Positions 13,201 through 24,023 of a DNA stretch of 64,000 nucleotides are shown one piece after another. The position numbers and the translations under genes were made by a program. The notes under the pieces were generated by a model, which was not told where the DNA came from, did not search any database, and saw only the letters and a program-made list of their open reading frames with translations. Each line of letters opens with the position of its first letter. The first letter of the stretch is position 1. The stretch is taken from assembly GCF_910589235.1 (NCBI RefSeq), contig NC_060958.1:2852725-2916724 (forward strand), given 5' to 3'. The stretch is from Vespa crabro (lineage: Eukaryota > Arthropoda > Insecta > Hymenoptera > Vespidae).

Positions 13201-14101
13201 CCATCTTTATTGTTGACAATTGCGAGGGCATCCCGGATGGCTGTGCACACCCTTGATCCTGTCACGTGTTTCTTGGGTTCAGCACTGCCTGTAGAGCACA
13301 AGAAGCAAGTGGGCTCGCTGACCTGACAGTATTTGATCATGTGCTCCGTTCCGCCGCAAAAATAGCAGACCGTAATGCGATCAGGTCCCTTGAACGAGGC
13401 GCTACGTTGGCTATAGTCAAGGCAGCGGTAGAATCGCCTTATCTCTGCACTTCTTCTGACCCTGAAGCTGACGAATCCTACTAGTTCACTGCTGGCTTTC
13501 AAAAGCATCGCCGCTGCTTCCTCTTCTATGTTGACAATGGCCAGGCGCTGATGCCTCACGTTTAGGTTCTTCAAACTTACATTGAGTTTCCCCGATTAGT
13601 CTGGCAGAGTCCTTTTTAAGGCCTCCTCGACTTCTGCCACCGAAGTGCAACAATCGCACTCCCATATCTCCATCATACCTGTGGGGTCCAGTTCCGTGAT
13701 GCTGCTCATTTCTCCCACTTTTTTCCTTAGGATTTCTGCGAAAGAGGCACTAATTTCCACAGTCGACCTACGTCCACTTGATGGCTTCGGTCGTCGTCAT
13801 GTATTGGTTTGGTCTTTTGAGGCTTTCCTCAGAAAAATGTGGCGGGCTTGTGGCTACTATGTTAACCGTTCTAGCATCTGTTACAGAGTTAGGACGTAGC
13901 CGTTGAGAGACTCGGACAAGGATCCTCGTTTCTTCAATTTTGCTTTATTCGTGATATATACAGGAACCCGAAGATGTCCATTAACTCCTCCAGTTATGGG
14001 ATCCATTGTTTATTTGCATTATTTACATACGTATGCCAAGTCACGGCCGCCCTCATCTTGGCAAAGAGGATGTTCACTAGCGCGAGTATCTCTCTCTCCA
14101 T
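13197..14101 (-). pseudogene. ORF1 of element 1: nucleic-acid-binding protein with zinc knuckles, broken
   Basis: The best start is ATG at 14101 (MEREILALVNILFAKMRAAV), after which the frame breaks. The C-terminal part is in one frame from about 13860 to the TGA at 13199-13197, with two in-frame stops (TGA 13799-13797, TAA 13598-13596). It reads AEILRKKVGEMSSITEL, then VEEALKRTLPD, then LNVRHQRLAIVNIEEE, and ends with three Cys/His motifs. The first is degenerate (RRFYRCLDYSQRS, with Cys and His replaced). The second is a perfect C-X2-C-X4-H-X4-C (CYFCGGTEHMIKYC). The third is CFLC followed by HVTGSRVC. This layout matches ORF1 of R1-clade elements, which binds element RNA and carries it to the target. 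The distance 14101-13197 is not a multiple of three, so at least one frameshift lies in the N-terminal half. Confidence 0.85.
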
Positions 14102-14320
14102 TTTTGGTGTTCCCTAAGTAGGCTAAGAGCCTACGTTATTGTCGCTTAGAGCAGTAACGTTTTTTCCTGCTGATACTGGGATGTTTCATTGTTTGATTTT
14201 GCATTTTGTGTTCAGTTTTTCCATACAATATATTTAACTCCAGAGTGTCGGGCCGACTCCGTACGATGCGCCTAAGGTACTAGGGGTGCGAAACGCAACT
14301 ACCCACATTGTTGCGAGAGG
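14102..14320 (-). other. Probable 5' leader of element 1
   Basis: Non-repetitive sequence lies between the ORF1 start and the triplet repeat at 14321. In element sense it starts CCTCTCGCAACAATGTGGGT and ends in AACACCAAAA before the ATG. I recognise no motif in it. Element 2 lacks this part, so the 5' border rests only on the switch to repeat DNA. Confidence 0.55.
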
Positions 14321-14738
14321 TTAACAACGACAATAATAACAATTTAAATAATAATAATAATAAATTTCGATAATAATAAAAATTAGTATATAAACGATAA
14401 TACCGATATATACTATAATAACGTTAATAATGATAATTATAACGATAAGTATAATAATCATAATAATAATGAAAATAGCAGTCATAAAGACAATAACGAT
14501 AATAACATTAATAACGATAAAGGGGGAAATAACGATAATAACTTTATATATTATACATATATATTATATATATTATATATGTAACTTTATATATATATAT
14601 TATAATGATAATTATGCAGATAATAATAGTAAGGATAAAAGCGACAATAATAAGGATTATAATAATAGTAATAATGCTCATAATAATAACGGTATTAATA
14701 AAAATAACGATTATAATGATATTAACTATAATAACGAT
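14321..14738. repeat. Family A triplet repeat between element 1 and the LTR-like region
   Basis: The same AAT/AAC/CGA triplets as at 4525-10478, in the same orientation (A-rich + strand). Element 1 is therefore an insertion into one continuous family A array. Confidence 0.88.
14544..14612. repeat. AT-dinucleotide patch
   Basis: Runs of TATATATTATAC and TATATATATATATTATA interrupt the triplet array. It is self-complementary and could form hairpins. No function is visible. Confidence 0.75.
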
Positions 14739-15828
14739 TGTTACATCCTGCGACAAACGACGTAAGTAAATTTAAAAAAAAAGAAAAAACATATGTAAAT
14801 TACAGTATAAATGAAAGATTAATACATTATCTAGCTTAAGTAAACCAAGGGAATCAACCTTCAAAATTCATATCGTTCATTCGTAGGCTAAATATTTTTG
14901 TATATATTCAAACAATCGATAATGTTACTACTAGCTATATAAGCTAAGATACCTTATAAACACCTGTTACTACTAGCACCTTCTTATTAATAATACATAA
15001 AAGTACATAAAAGAATAAAAATAATAATTAGCTAACAAATTGGTACCTATGTTAACAAAATACACACATATACATACAAATCTATAATAAAATAAACAAT
15101 TACCCTAATGAATTAATGTTCAACAACCTTAGGAAATTACTGCGAGAAATATCTTTAAATAATGTAATAAATAATTGCGAGACATACTTATCGATTATGC
15201 CGAGACGACATCCAGTGATATGGATTTTAACATCTTGCGTTCTACGTATTAAGAACAACGATATCGACATCATTTTCAGAACCACACCTGCTGATAACAA
15301 CATTCCAGGCGCTAAGAGAATCCCCAGAATTACATGCGGTTATGAGCACCGTGCGAACGCAATACTTGGAAGAGGTAATAAAAGAATGCTCGCATCGTTC
15401 TGCTCCCCACCACCGCACTCAGGCGGCAAGCGCGAACGGCGTGCGCCACCACCACTGCACTAAGGCGGCACGCGCTAGCGGCGCACATGCGCAGTGACGT
15501 CAACCGGACTTGCCCTACCAGGTGCAGAGAGCATCGTTAGTCAGTCATCGTTCGTAGCTTTTCTCAACAAGTCGCAAGCTCCTAGTCTTGAGTCTTAAGC
15601 AGTCATTATCCAACTTAGAATTTTACGCTACAGTTTATCTTTGTCAATTAAATAAGTTAGAACCCATCAATTAAAATTAAAATAAAATTTTTTTTTAAAC
15701 AATAACAACCGCGTTCGCGTGCGGAGCATCACCCAAAGGTGTAATTAATCAATGTACTTTAGTGAAACATTAATACATAATTAAAATTGTTATTGTTAAC
15801 CAGTGCGTGATTTCTTTATATCCATACA
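14739..15828 (+). mobile_element. Possible LTR of an LTR retrotransposon
   Basis: A block of about 1.1 kb of non-repetitive DNA starts abruptly after triplet repeat with TGTTACATCC and can be bounded as TG...CA, ending TCCATACA at 15828. Within it are a GC-rich duplicated stretch (15404-15486), an ATGCGCAGTGACGTCA box at about 15487-15502, a TCAGTC initiator-like sequence at about 15541, an AATAAA-type signal near 15680, and an A/T-rich tail. This order (upstream elements, initiator, polyadenylation signal) is typical of LTRs. There is no second LTR in the window, no recognisable primer-binding site and no pol gene, so this could be a solo or 5' LTR, or unrelated unique DNA. Short open frames on both strands (for example 15100-15303 minus, 15116-15463 plus) have no features I recognise. 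Confidence 0.32.
15404..15486. repeat. Two tandem GC-rich units of about 41 bp
   Basis: CCACCACCGCACTCAGGCGG... is followed by CCACCACCACTGCACTAAGG... with matching tails (GCAAGCGCGAACGGC against GCACGCGCTAGCGGC). Strongly GC-rich in an AT-rich setting, just upstream of the initiator-like site, so perhaps regulatory repeats of an LTR. Confidence 0.6.
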
Positions 15829-16210
15829 TTCATCCATCCTTATTACTCGGTGAGGACGAACCGCACGAGTATCCTCCTATAATATTGTCGTTTCGGTGAG
15901 GACTCTGTGATTCTACTGCAGCTCTGTAGAAGATGGATACCCCCACTGGACCTTCCGATTTTGGATCATAGGTCCCCCAAATATCTGGAAATAAGGTTCC
16001 ACCATCAGTTTGGATTGTCTTCTCAAGAGGTAAGTGAGCATTTGAAATATCGATTCGACTCTGTGATCGGTGCCATTCCCGAGCCAATTGAACTGCTCAG
16101 GCAGGTAAGGGCCGAAAAGGACCCAAATCACACGCAAGGGTCGGAATAGCTTACTTTCTTGGGAGTTAGCTCTATTACGGTACGCAACTTTCGAGACGAA
16201 ACAACGGAAT
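15829..16210 (+). other. Non-repetitive remnant next to the LTR-like block, unassigned
   Basis: This stretch contains CGGTGAGGAC twice (15848-15857 and 15894-15903), then an ATG at about 15931 that opens MDTPTGPSDFGS and stops at once. A plus-strand frame at 15907-16149 (80 codons) and minus-strand frames at 15830-16087 and 15913-16137 overlap one another; none has a domain I recognise. If the block to the left is an LTR, this is its untranslated leader and the ruined start of gag. It ends where triplet repeat resumes at about 16211. Confidence 0.3.
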
Positions 16211-16488
16211 TAACGAAAATTTAATAATAATATTTATTATGATAATAATAAATAAAACGAAAAGAAATATGATAATGATAATAACGATAATAACGAGACT
16301 AATGGTAATAACACTAATAACGATAATAATAATGGTAATAATTATAATAATGATAATAACGATAATAAAAATAATTATAACGATAATAACGATAATTACG
16401 ATAATGACGATAATAAGGATAATTATGTTAATAGCGGCATGATAACCATAATAATTATAGTAGCCTTAACAAAGTCGATAATAACGAT

Positions 16489-16532
<44 letters not shown>

Positions 16533-17460
16533 TAATAATAAGAATAACGATTAAAGCGATAATAACGATAATAACGTTAATGATAATAATAACGATAATA
16601 ATAATAAAAATTATAATAACGATAATCGAAATAATTATAACGACGATAATGTTAATAACGATAAAGACGATAATTATGTTAATAGCGATAATAATAACGG
16701 TAACAACAGTAATAACGATGATAACGAAAATAATAACGACAATAACAATAATAACGTTAATAACATTAATAAGGATAATAACGGTAATAACTTTAAGAGT
16801 AAAAAAATATCGATAATAATAATAGGAACGATAACAGCGACAATAATAAAGATATTAATAATAATAATAATGAAAATAATAATAATGACAATAATAAAAA
16901 TAACGATAATAAAGATAATAACGTTAATAACTATATTAACGGCAATAACGATAATAACGTAAATAACTAAAATATTATTAAAGGCGATAATAATAACGAT
17001 AATTATAATAATACCGTTATTATCGACAATAACGATAATAAAGTTAATTAAAAAACAATGTTGATAATACTAATAATAACGTTAATTTCGATAACAACAT
17101 TAATAAATATAACAAAGATAATATCGACAAAAGGAACTAACAAGAATAACAATAATAATAATAATAATGATAATAATATATATTGCGGTAAATAAGATAA
17201 TAACGATAATAATATTTAAAATAATAAAAATATTAACAATAATAACAGGAATAACGATAATATGGATAATAATAATGTTAATAACCAAGAGAAATATAAT
17301 AACGGTATTAGTAACGATAATATCAATAATACCGATAACTTCGTTATTAACGAAAATAATAACAAAAATATTTATAATAATAATAGTAATATCGATAACA
17401 TAGAAATAGCGATAATAAGGAAAATAACGATAAATACGATAATTACTGTAATAATTGTAG
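16211..17460. repeat. Family A triplet repeat, last segment before the family switch
   Basis: AATAACGATAAT-type triplets with regular CpG, A-rich + strand, including a pure AAT run near 16493-16530. No gene-like sequence is visible. Confidence 0.9.
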
Positions 17461-17464
17461 TAAC

Positions 17465-17508
<44 letters not shown>

Positions 17509-17688
17509 AAAAACAACAATAATAACAATAATAACAATAATAACAATAATAACAGTAATAACAATAATAACAATAGTAACAATAGTAACAATAGTAACAA
17601 TAACAATAATAACAATAGCAATAATAACAATAACAATAAAAGCAATAATAACAATAACAATAATAACAATAACACTAACAAAAATAAC

Positions 17689-17722
<34 letters not shown>

Positions 17723-20700
17723 TCGATAACAACAATAATAATAATAAGAATAACAATAACAATAATAATAATAATAAAAGCAATAACAAAAAGAACAATA
17801 ACAATAAGAAAAATAATAATAACAATAATAGTAATAACAAAAATAACAATAAAAAATAATAACAATAACAATTATAAGATTAATAACAATACCAATAATA
17901 ATAATAACAATAACAATAAAAACAATAAAAATAAGAAGAATAATAAAAATAGTAATAATAACAAAAACAATATCAAGAATAACAATAACAGTACCAATAC
18001 TAATAATGACAATAACAATAATAAAAATAACAATTTCTATAATAATATTAACAATAATAGCAATAACAAAAATAACAGTTACAATAATAATATTAACAGT
18101 AATAAAATAATAATTACAATAACAATAACAAAAATAGTAATAATAATAATAGCAATAACAATAGTATCAATAGCAATAATAACAATAACAATAACGATAA
18201 TAATAATAACAATAATAGTAAAAATAAAAATAATAATAACAATAATTGTATTAATAATTATAGTAATAAAAATAATAGTAATAACAATAATAATAATAAC
18301 AATAATAGTAGTAATCATAATAACAATATCAATAATAGTAATCACAATAAAATTAACAACAATTATATTTAAAAAAATAAATTTAATAACAATTGCAATA
18401 ACAACAATAATAATAATAAAAATAATAGTAATAACAATAATAATAATATCAAAAATAATAATAAATATAATAGGGAAAACAATTATAGTAATAACAATAA
18501 TTGTAATAACAATAATAGTAATAATACTAACAAATATAACAATAACAATAATAATTATAACAATAATAAAAACAATAATAAAGATAACAATAACAATAAT
18601 AGTAATAATAATAAGAGTAAGAAAAATAATAATTATAACAATAATAGTAATAACAATAATAGTAATAACAATATTAGAAATAACGTTAATAGTAACAACA
18701 ATAAATGTAATAACATTATTAAGAATAACAATAATAGCAATACAATAGTAACAATAACAACAATAGCAATAATAACAACAATAATAATAACAGTCACTAA
18801 AATAACATTAATAACAATATTAATAATAAAAGTAATATTAATAAAATTTACAGTAATCACAATAATAGTAATAACAATATTAGCAATTATTACAATATTA
18901 ATAATAAAAATAATAATAATAACAATGATAGTGATAAGAATAATAATAATAACAATAACAATAATTACAAAAACTATAATAACAATAACAATAATATCAA
19001 TAAGAATAATAATAATAACAATAATAATAATAACAGTAATATCAATAACAATAATAGTAATAAAAGTAATAATAATAACAATAAAAGCGAAAACAGTTAT
19101 AGTAATGACAATAATAATAATAATTATGATAGTAATAACAATTATAATAATATCAATAACAATAATGTCAACAACAATAATAACAATAATAGTAATAACA
19201 ATAACAGTAATAACTATTACAATAATTATAATAATTATAAAAACATAGTAACTATAAGAACAATAACAATAATAACAATAACAATAATAATAACAATAAC
19301 AATAACAATAATTACAATAGCAATAATAGTAATCACAATATCGATTATAACAATAGGAATAATAGAAATAACAATTATAACAATAGCAATAATTGCAATA
19401 AGAATATTAACGATAAGAATAATGAGAATAACTATAATAACAATAGTAACAATAACAATAAAAACATTAACAATAATAAGAATAATAACAATAGCAAAAA
19501 TAGTATTAACAGTAGCAAATGTAACAATAAAAATAATAACAAAATCAATAATAAAAATATCAATAACATTAATAACAGTAATATTAAAAATAATAACAAA
19601 ACAATAATAGTAATAACAATAATATTAATAACAATAATATCACTAATATCAATTACAATAACAATAAGAACAATAATAACAATATAAATAATAACCATAG
19701 CAGTTACAACAATAATAATAATAACAACAGTTCCATAATAACAATAACAGTAACAATAATAAAAATAACATCAATTACAATAATAACAAAAATAATAATA
19801 ACAATAACAACAATAGCAATGATAAAAATAATAATATTAACGATAACAATATTAACAATAAAAATAATACCAATAAAAATAATAGTAAATACAATAAAAA
19901 TAATAACATTAACAATAATAACCATAACAATTATAACAATATCTATAATAGTAATAACATTAATAGTAATAAAAATAACAATAATAACAATAAAAATATT
20001 AACTGTAACAATAATGATAATAATAATAATATAAATAATAACAATAACAATAACAACAATAACAATAATAACAATAAAAATAATAGCAACAGCAATAATA
20101 AGAATAATAACACTAGCAACAATAATAACAATATCAATAATAACAAAAACATTAATAACAATATCACTAACAATAATAACAATAATAATAATAACATTAA
20201 TAACAAAAATAATAATATCAACAACATAAATAACAAAAACAATTATAATTATTACATTAATATCATTAACAATAATAAAAATAATTACTATAATAACAAT
20301 AAAAATAATAATATTAAAAATAATAATAACAATAATAACAATAACAAAAAAATTGAGATTAATAACAATAATAGTAAAAACAATAATAATATTACCAAGA
20401 ATAGTAATATCATTAATAATAATAACAATAATTAAAATATTAATAATAAAAATAATAGTAATACCTATAGTAATATTAACAATTATAGTAATAACAGTAA
20501 TAGTTATAACAATTATAATACTAACAATAATAATAATTACAATAATAATAATAACATTAACAACAATAGCAATGACAATAATAACAATAACATTAATCGT
20601 AATAATAATAAAAATAATAAAATAACAATAAAAGCAATAACAATAATAACTATAACAACAATAACAATAATAACAAGAAACAATAATATCAATAATAACA

Positions 20701-22227
20701 ATAACCAGAACAATAATAACAATAACAATAACAATAATAAATATTTCTTTAATTTCAATAATAATAATAACAATAATAGCGATAAGTATAATAATAATAA
20801 CAATAATAGTAATAACAAGAATAGTAATAGCAATAATAGTAATAACCTTAATAGTAATAACAATAATAGTAATATCAATAATAGTAATAATAATAATAGT
20901 AATAACATTAATAGTAATAACAATTATTGTAATAACAATATTATCAATAACAATAATAGCAGTACAATAGTAATAATAATATCTATAACAATAATAACAA
21001 GAACAATAATAACAATAGCAATTATATTATTAACTATAATAATAATAACAATAAAAGTAATAACAATAATAGTAAGAACAATATTAATAATAATAAAAAT
21101 AGTAATAGAAATAATAATGATAAAAATAATAATAATAACAATAACAATAATGTCGGAAAAATGATATTAATAACATTAATAATAATAATTATAACAATAA
21201 TATTAACAATAATAACAATAACAATAACAATAATAGCACTAAAACCAATAGTAACAATTATAACAAGAATAGCAATAATAACAATAATAATTATAACAAT
21301 AATAATAATAACAATAATAATAAGAACAATAATAACAATAATAACAATAACAAAAAATATAATAACAATAACAGCAATAACATTAATAACAATAACAATA
21401 ATATCAACAATAACAATAACAATAATAACAATAACAATAATAACAATAAAGGTGATAACAATAACAATTATAACAAAGTAAAAATATCAATAATAAAAAT
21501 AACAATAATAACATTATCAATAATAGTAATCGCAACAGTAGTAATAATAATAATTTTGTTAACAATAATAATAAAACAATAATGGTAATAACAATAATAA
21601 TAATAACAATAATAATAATAAAGACAAGAACTATGGTAACTTAAATAATAATTACAATAACAATAATAACAATAATAAAAATTGCAATAATAAACAATAA
21701 CAATAAAAATAATAATGACAAGAACAATGATAAAAATGACAATAATTACAATAAACAATAATAACATTAATAACAATGGCAATAATAACAATATCAATAA
21801 TAACAATAATAACAATAATAATAATACCAATAACAACAATAGCATTAATAATAAAAATAATAATAACAATAACAATAATAACAATAACACAAATAACAAT
21901 ATCAATAATAACTATAGATATAATAATAACAATAATGACAATAACAACAACAATAATAGCAATAACAATAACAATATTATCAATAAGAACAATAACAATA
22001 ACAATAATAGCAATAAAAAAATAGGAACAACAATAATAGTAATAACAATAATAATAATAACAATAATAATAATATCAAAAATTGTAATATCATTAATAGT
22101 AATAACAATAAAAATAATAACAATAACAATAATGGTAATAACAATAATAGTAATAGCAATAATAGTAATAACTATAATTGTAATAACAATTATATTAATA
22201 ACAATAATAATAATAACAATAATAGTA
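17461..22227. repeat. Family B triplet repeat (AAT/AAC, CpG-poor), A-rich + strand
   Basis: From about 17461 the theme changes to AATAACAATAATAAC, and CG dinucleotides, common to the left, become rare (isolated cases near 18200, 19407 and 19838). The array runs without a visible unique segment to the junction with element 2. Longer open frames encode Leu- or Ile-rich strings and follow from composition. Confidence 0.92.
17465..17507. repeat. Pure (AAT)n run at the family A/B border
   Basis: About 14 uninterrupted AAT units stand exactly where family A passes into family B, followed by AAAACAAC and the first regular AATAACAAT repeats. Possibly the seed or breakpoint of the family B expansion. 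Confidence 0.8.
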
Positions 22228-22232
22228 AGAAG

Positions 22233-23774
22233 TGCTTAAGGTTTCACCGTTTAGTACAACGAGCGAAGAGACGTGATCTCGACGCTGCTCCACTTGCTGC
22301 AGCGTATCAATCTGCCAAAAAAGCTTTGAAATGGGCCATCAAGTTCATTAAACGACTGTGTTGGAAGGAGCTGTGCCTGGAAGTCGATCAGAATACTTGG
22401 GGATTAGGGTCACTCGCAAGCTGGGGACTCGAACGCAAGGAATCCCTCAGGACGCGAGGACGTTGGATTACATACGGCATACTCTATTCCCCTCACAGCC
22501 GTAGAGAGAGATTAGCATGGCTGCGCCTGGCATAACCGAGGAGCCACAATTTATGGAAGAAGAGCTACTCAGGGCCGCATCATCTAAGCGGAAGGAGAAA
22601 GCTCTAGGTCCTGACGGACTTCCGGCAGAATTAATCAAAGCCGTTGCGCAGAGTCACCCTGTGCTCTTGCTAAACATATACAACATATGCCTCAGGGACG
22701 GCATCTTCCCAGCCCCGTGGAAGAAAGCGAGGCTTGTGCTCATCAGTAAGGGCAAGGGTCCACCATATGCAGCTTCGTCACACAGACCCATCTGTATGCT
22801 TCATACGGCTGGCAAGCTCCTGGAGAAGCTGCTTAGGCCACGGCTGCACGCAGCCGTGAGGGCAGCGGAGGATCTCGTTGCCCGCCAGTATGTATTTCGA
22901 TCCGGCCTCTCCACCATCCACGCAGTTCAGGAGGTTGTCACGGCCGCTAAAATGACGGAGCGTGGGAATCACCATTCCCGGCCATTGTGTCTGTTGGCCA
23001 CCTTAGACGTGAGAAACGCCTTCAACTCCGTCAGGTGGGACTTGGCAATGGAAGCGTTCGAACGTAATTTCAGAGTTCCGTGGTACCTACTCCGAATACT
23101 CGGGGATTACCTAAACGAGCGCTTCCTAGAATACAATACTGGCGATGGTCCAAGAAGCTTGGAATTGACATCGGGGGCAGCTCAGGGCTCCATACTGGGA
23201 CCGGATATCTGGAATATATTCTATGACGGTATCCTACGTATGGCAATCCCTGATGGTGCTTTCTTGATTGGGTACGCAGATGAATTGCAGTTGTCATAAC
23301 TGCAAGAGACACGGAGGGGGCACAGCTGCTGCTGAACCAGGTTATGCGGAGAGTCATCTCCTGGATGGAAGATCACGCGGTATCCTTAGCAACCCAGAAA
23401 GCAGAGATCGTGCTATTAACGAAATAGCGTATCAACACCTTGCGCAGATTCATCGTAGGAGACTCGACGGTCCAGACGAAGCCGTGTGTCAGGTACCTAG
23501 CAGTAATGCTCGATTGTAAACTCACTTACGAAGAGCATATACTAAGGGTAGCTGACAAGGCGGCAAAACTAGTAGCCACGCTGGGCACACTCTTGGCAAA
23601 TGTCAACGGTCCCTGGCCGGGCATTAGGCGACTACTCATGCGTGCCGCCGAAGCAGTGATGCTGTACGGTGCAGAAATTTGTGCCAAAGCGCTGCGAAAG
23701 GAGAAATATCGCAAGCGCATAGCAGCGGTACAGAGGGGGGGCGCTCTCAAAATCGCGGGAGTCCAATTAAATTG
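22233..23774 (+). pseudogene. ORF2 fragment of element 2: reverse transcriptase, broken
   Basis: Three frames succeed one another. Frame one (22233 to about 22408) reads LVQRAKRRDLDAAPLAA, then RLCWKELC, ending TWGLG. A small deletion at about 22409 shifts to frame two (to 23283), which has a TAG at 22502-22504. Counting from the ATG at 22517, it then gives nearly the whole RT palm: ALGPDGLP (residues 29-36), WKKARLVLISKGKG, SHRPICMLHTAGKLLEK, motif A LDVRNAFNS with Asp 164, motif B AAQGSILGP (221-229), and the YAD of motif C (253-255). A one-base loss after 23283, inside motif C, shifts to frame three (VVITARDTEGAQ, with TAG at 23425-23427; then RYLAVMLDCKLTYEEH and YGAEICAKALRKEKYRKRIAAVQR). 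The coding region then ends in deletions. Compared with element 1 the palm is better preserved, but the enzyme cannot be made. Confidence 0.9.
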
Positions 23775-24023
23775 AGGGAGTACAATTAATGGGACATGAT
23801 GTAGTGGCGCCATTCCGAAGTAATGTCACATGACGGTGCCGGGATGGTGTCACCATGCCACTAGGATAGATATGAATTTAGTCGGTAGTGCCTATTTCAA
23901 CGGTGAGTCCGACACTCCAGGGACATTAACGGGGGACTCAAATGGTAAAGAGTTCCTCTAGGGTCCCTGCATCAGTGCCTAAAGTTAGGCATTCTCAGAC
24001 CATTAAAAAAAGACAAAAAGAAA
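23775..24023 (+). other. 3' UTR and A-rich tail of element 2
   Basis: This matches the element 1 3' UTR by eye from about the GGGAGTACAATTAATGGGAC region through GGCATTCTCAGACCATT, then AAAAAAAGACAAAAAGAAA and family B repeat. It shows that the family's 3' end is preserved in both copies and directly abuts triplet repeat. Confidence 0.88.

Larger units (their letters stand above)
10482..14320 (-). mobile_element. R1-clade non-LTR retrotransposon, element 1 (decayed, internally deleted)
   Basis: Read on the minus strand this is about 3.84 kb with the order expected of an R1-clade element: leader, ORF1 with zinc knuckles, ORF2 with APE-type endonuclease start, reverse transcriptase and C-terminal Cys/His region, 3' UTR, then a run of seven A. 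ORF2 begins in an ATGA overlap with the ORF1 stop. Intact R1 elements are usually longer, over 5 kb, and this copy lacks the second half of the endonuclease and part of the RT palm. Multiple stops and frameshifts make it inactive. Both flanks are triplet repeat, so any target-site duplication would be invisible. The G+C content is far above the surroundings. A second, related copy lies at 22229-24023. Confidence 0.92.
22229..24023 (+). mobile_element. R1-clade non-LTR retrotransposon, element 2 (5'-truncated, 3'-complete)
   Basis: About 1.8 kb related to element 1 by RT sequence and 3' UTR, in the opposite orientation. It begins within ORF2 at AGAAGTGCTTAAGG, past the endonuclease, and ends CAGACCATTAAAAAAAGAC plus an A-rich tail. 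About 550 bp of the C-terminal coding region present in element 1 are absent near 23765. The left flank is A-rich family B (AAT/AAC) and the right flank is T-rich family B (ATT/GTT), so the copy sits exactly at a strand switch of the repeat. 5' truncation is common for elements copied by target-primed reverse transcription, but the flank switch suggests that a rearrangement may have cut it instead. Confidence 0.92.

Noticed and set aside
10500..13899. Plus-strand open frames opposite element 1
   Set aside because: They are antisense to recognisable ORF1, ORF2 and 3' UTR sequence of the retrotransposon.
15100..15463. Overlapping plus and minus open frames as a possible gene
   Set aside because: No motif was recognised, both strands are open, and they lie inside the LTR-like block.
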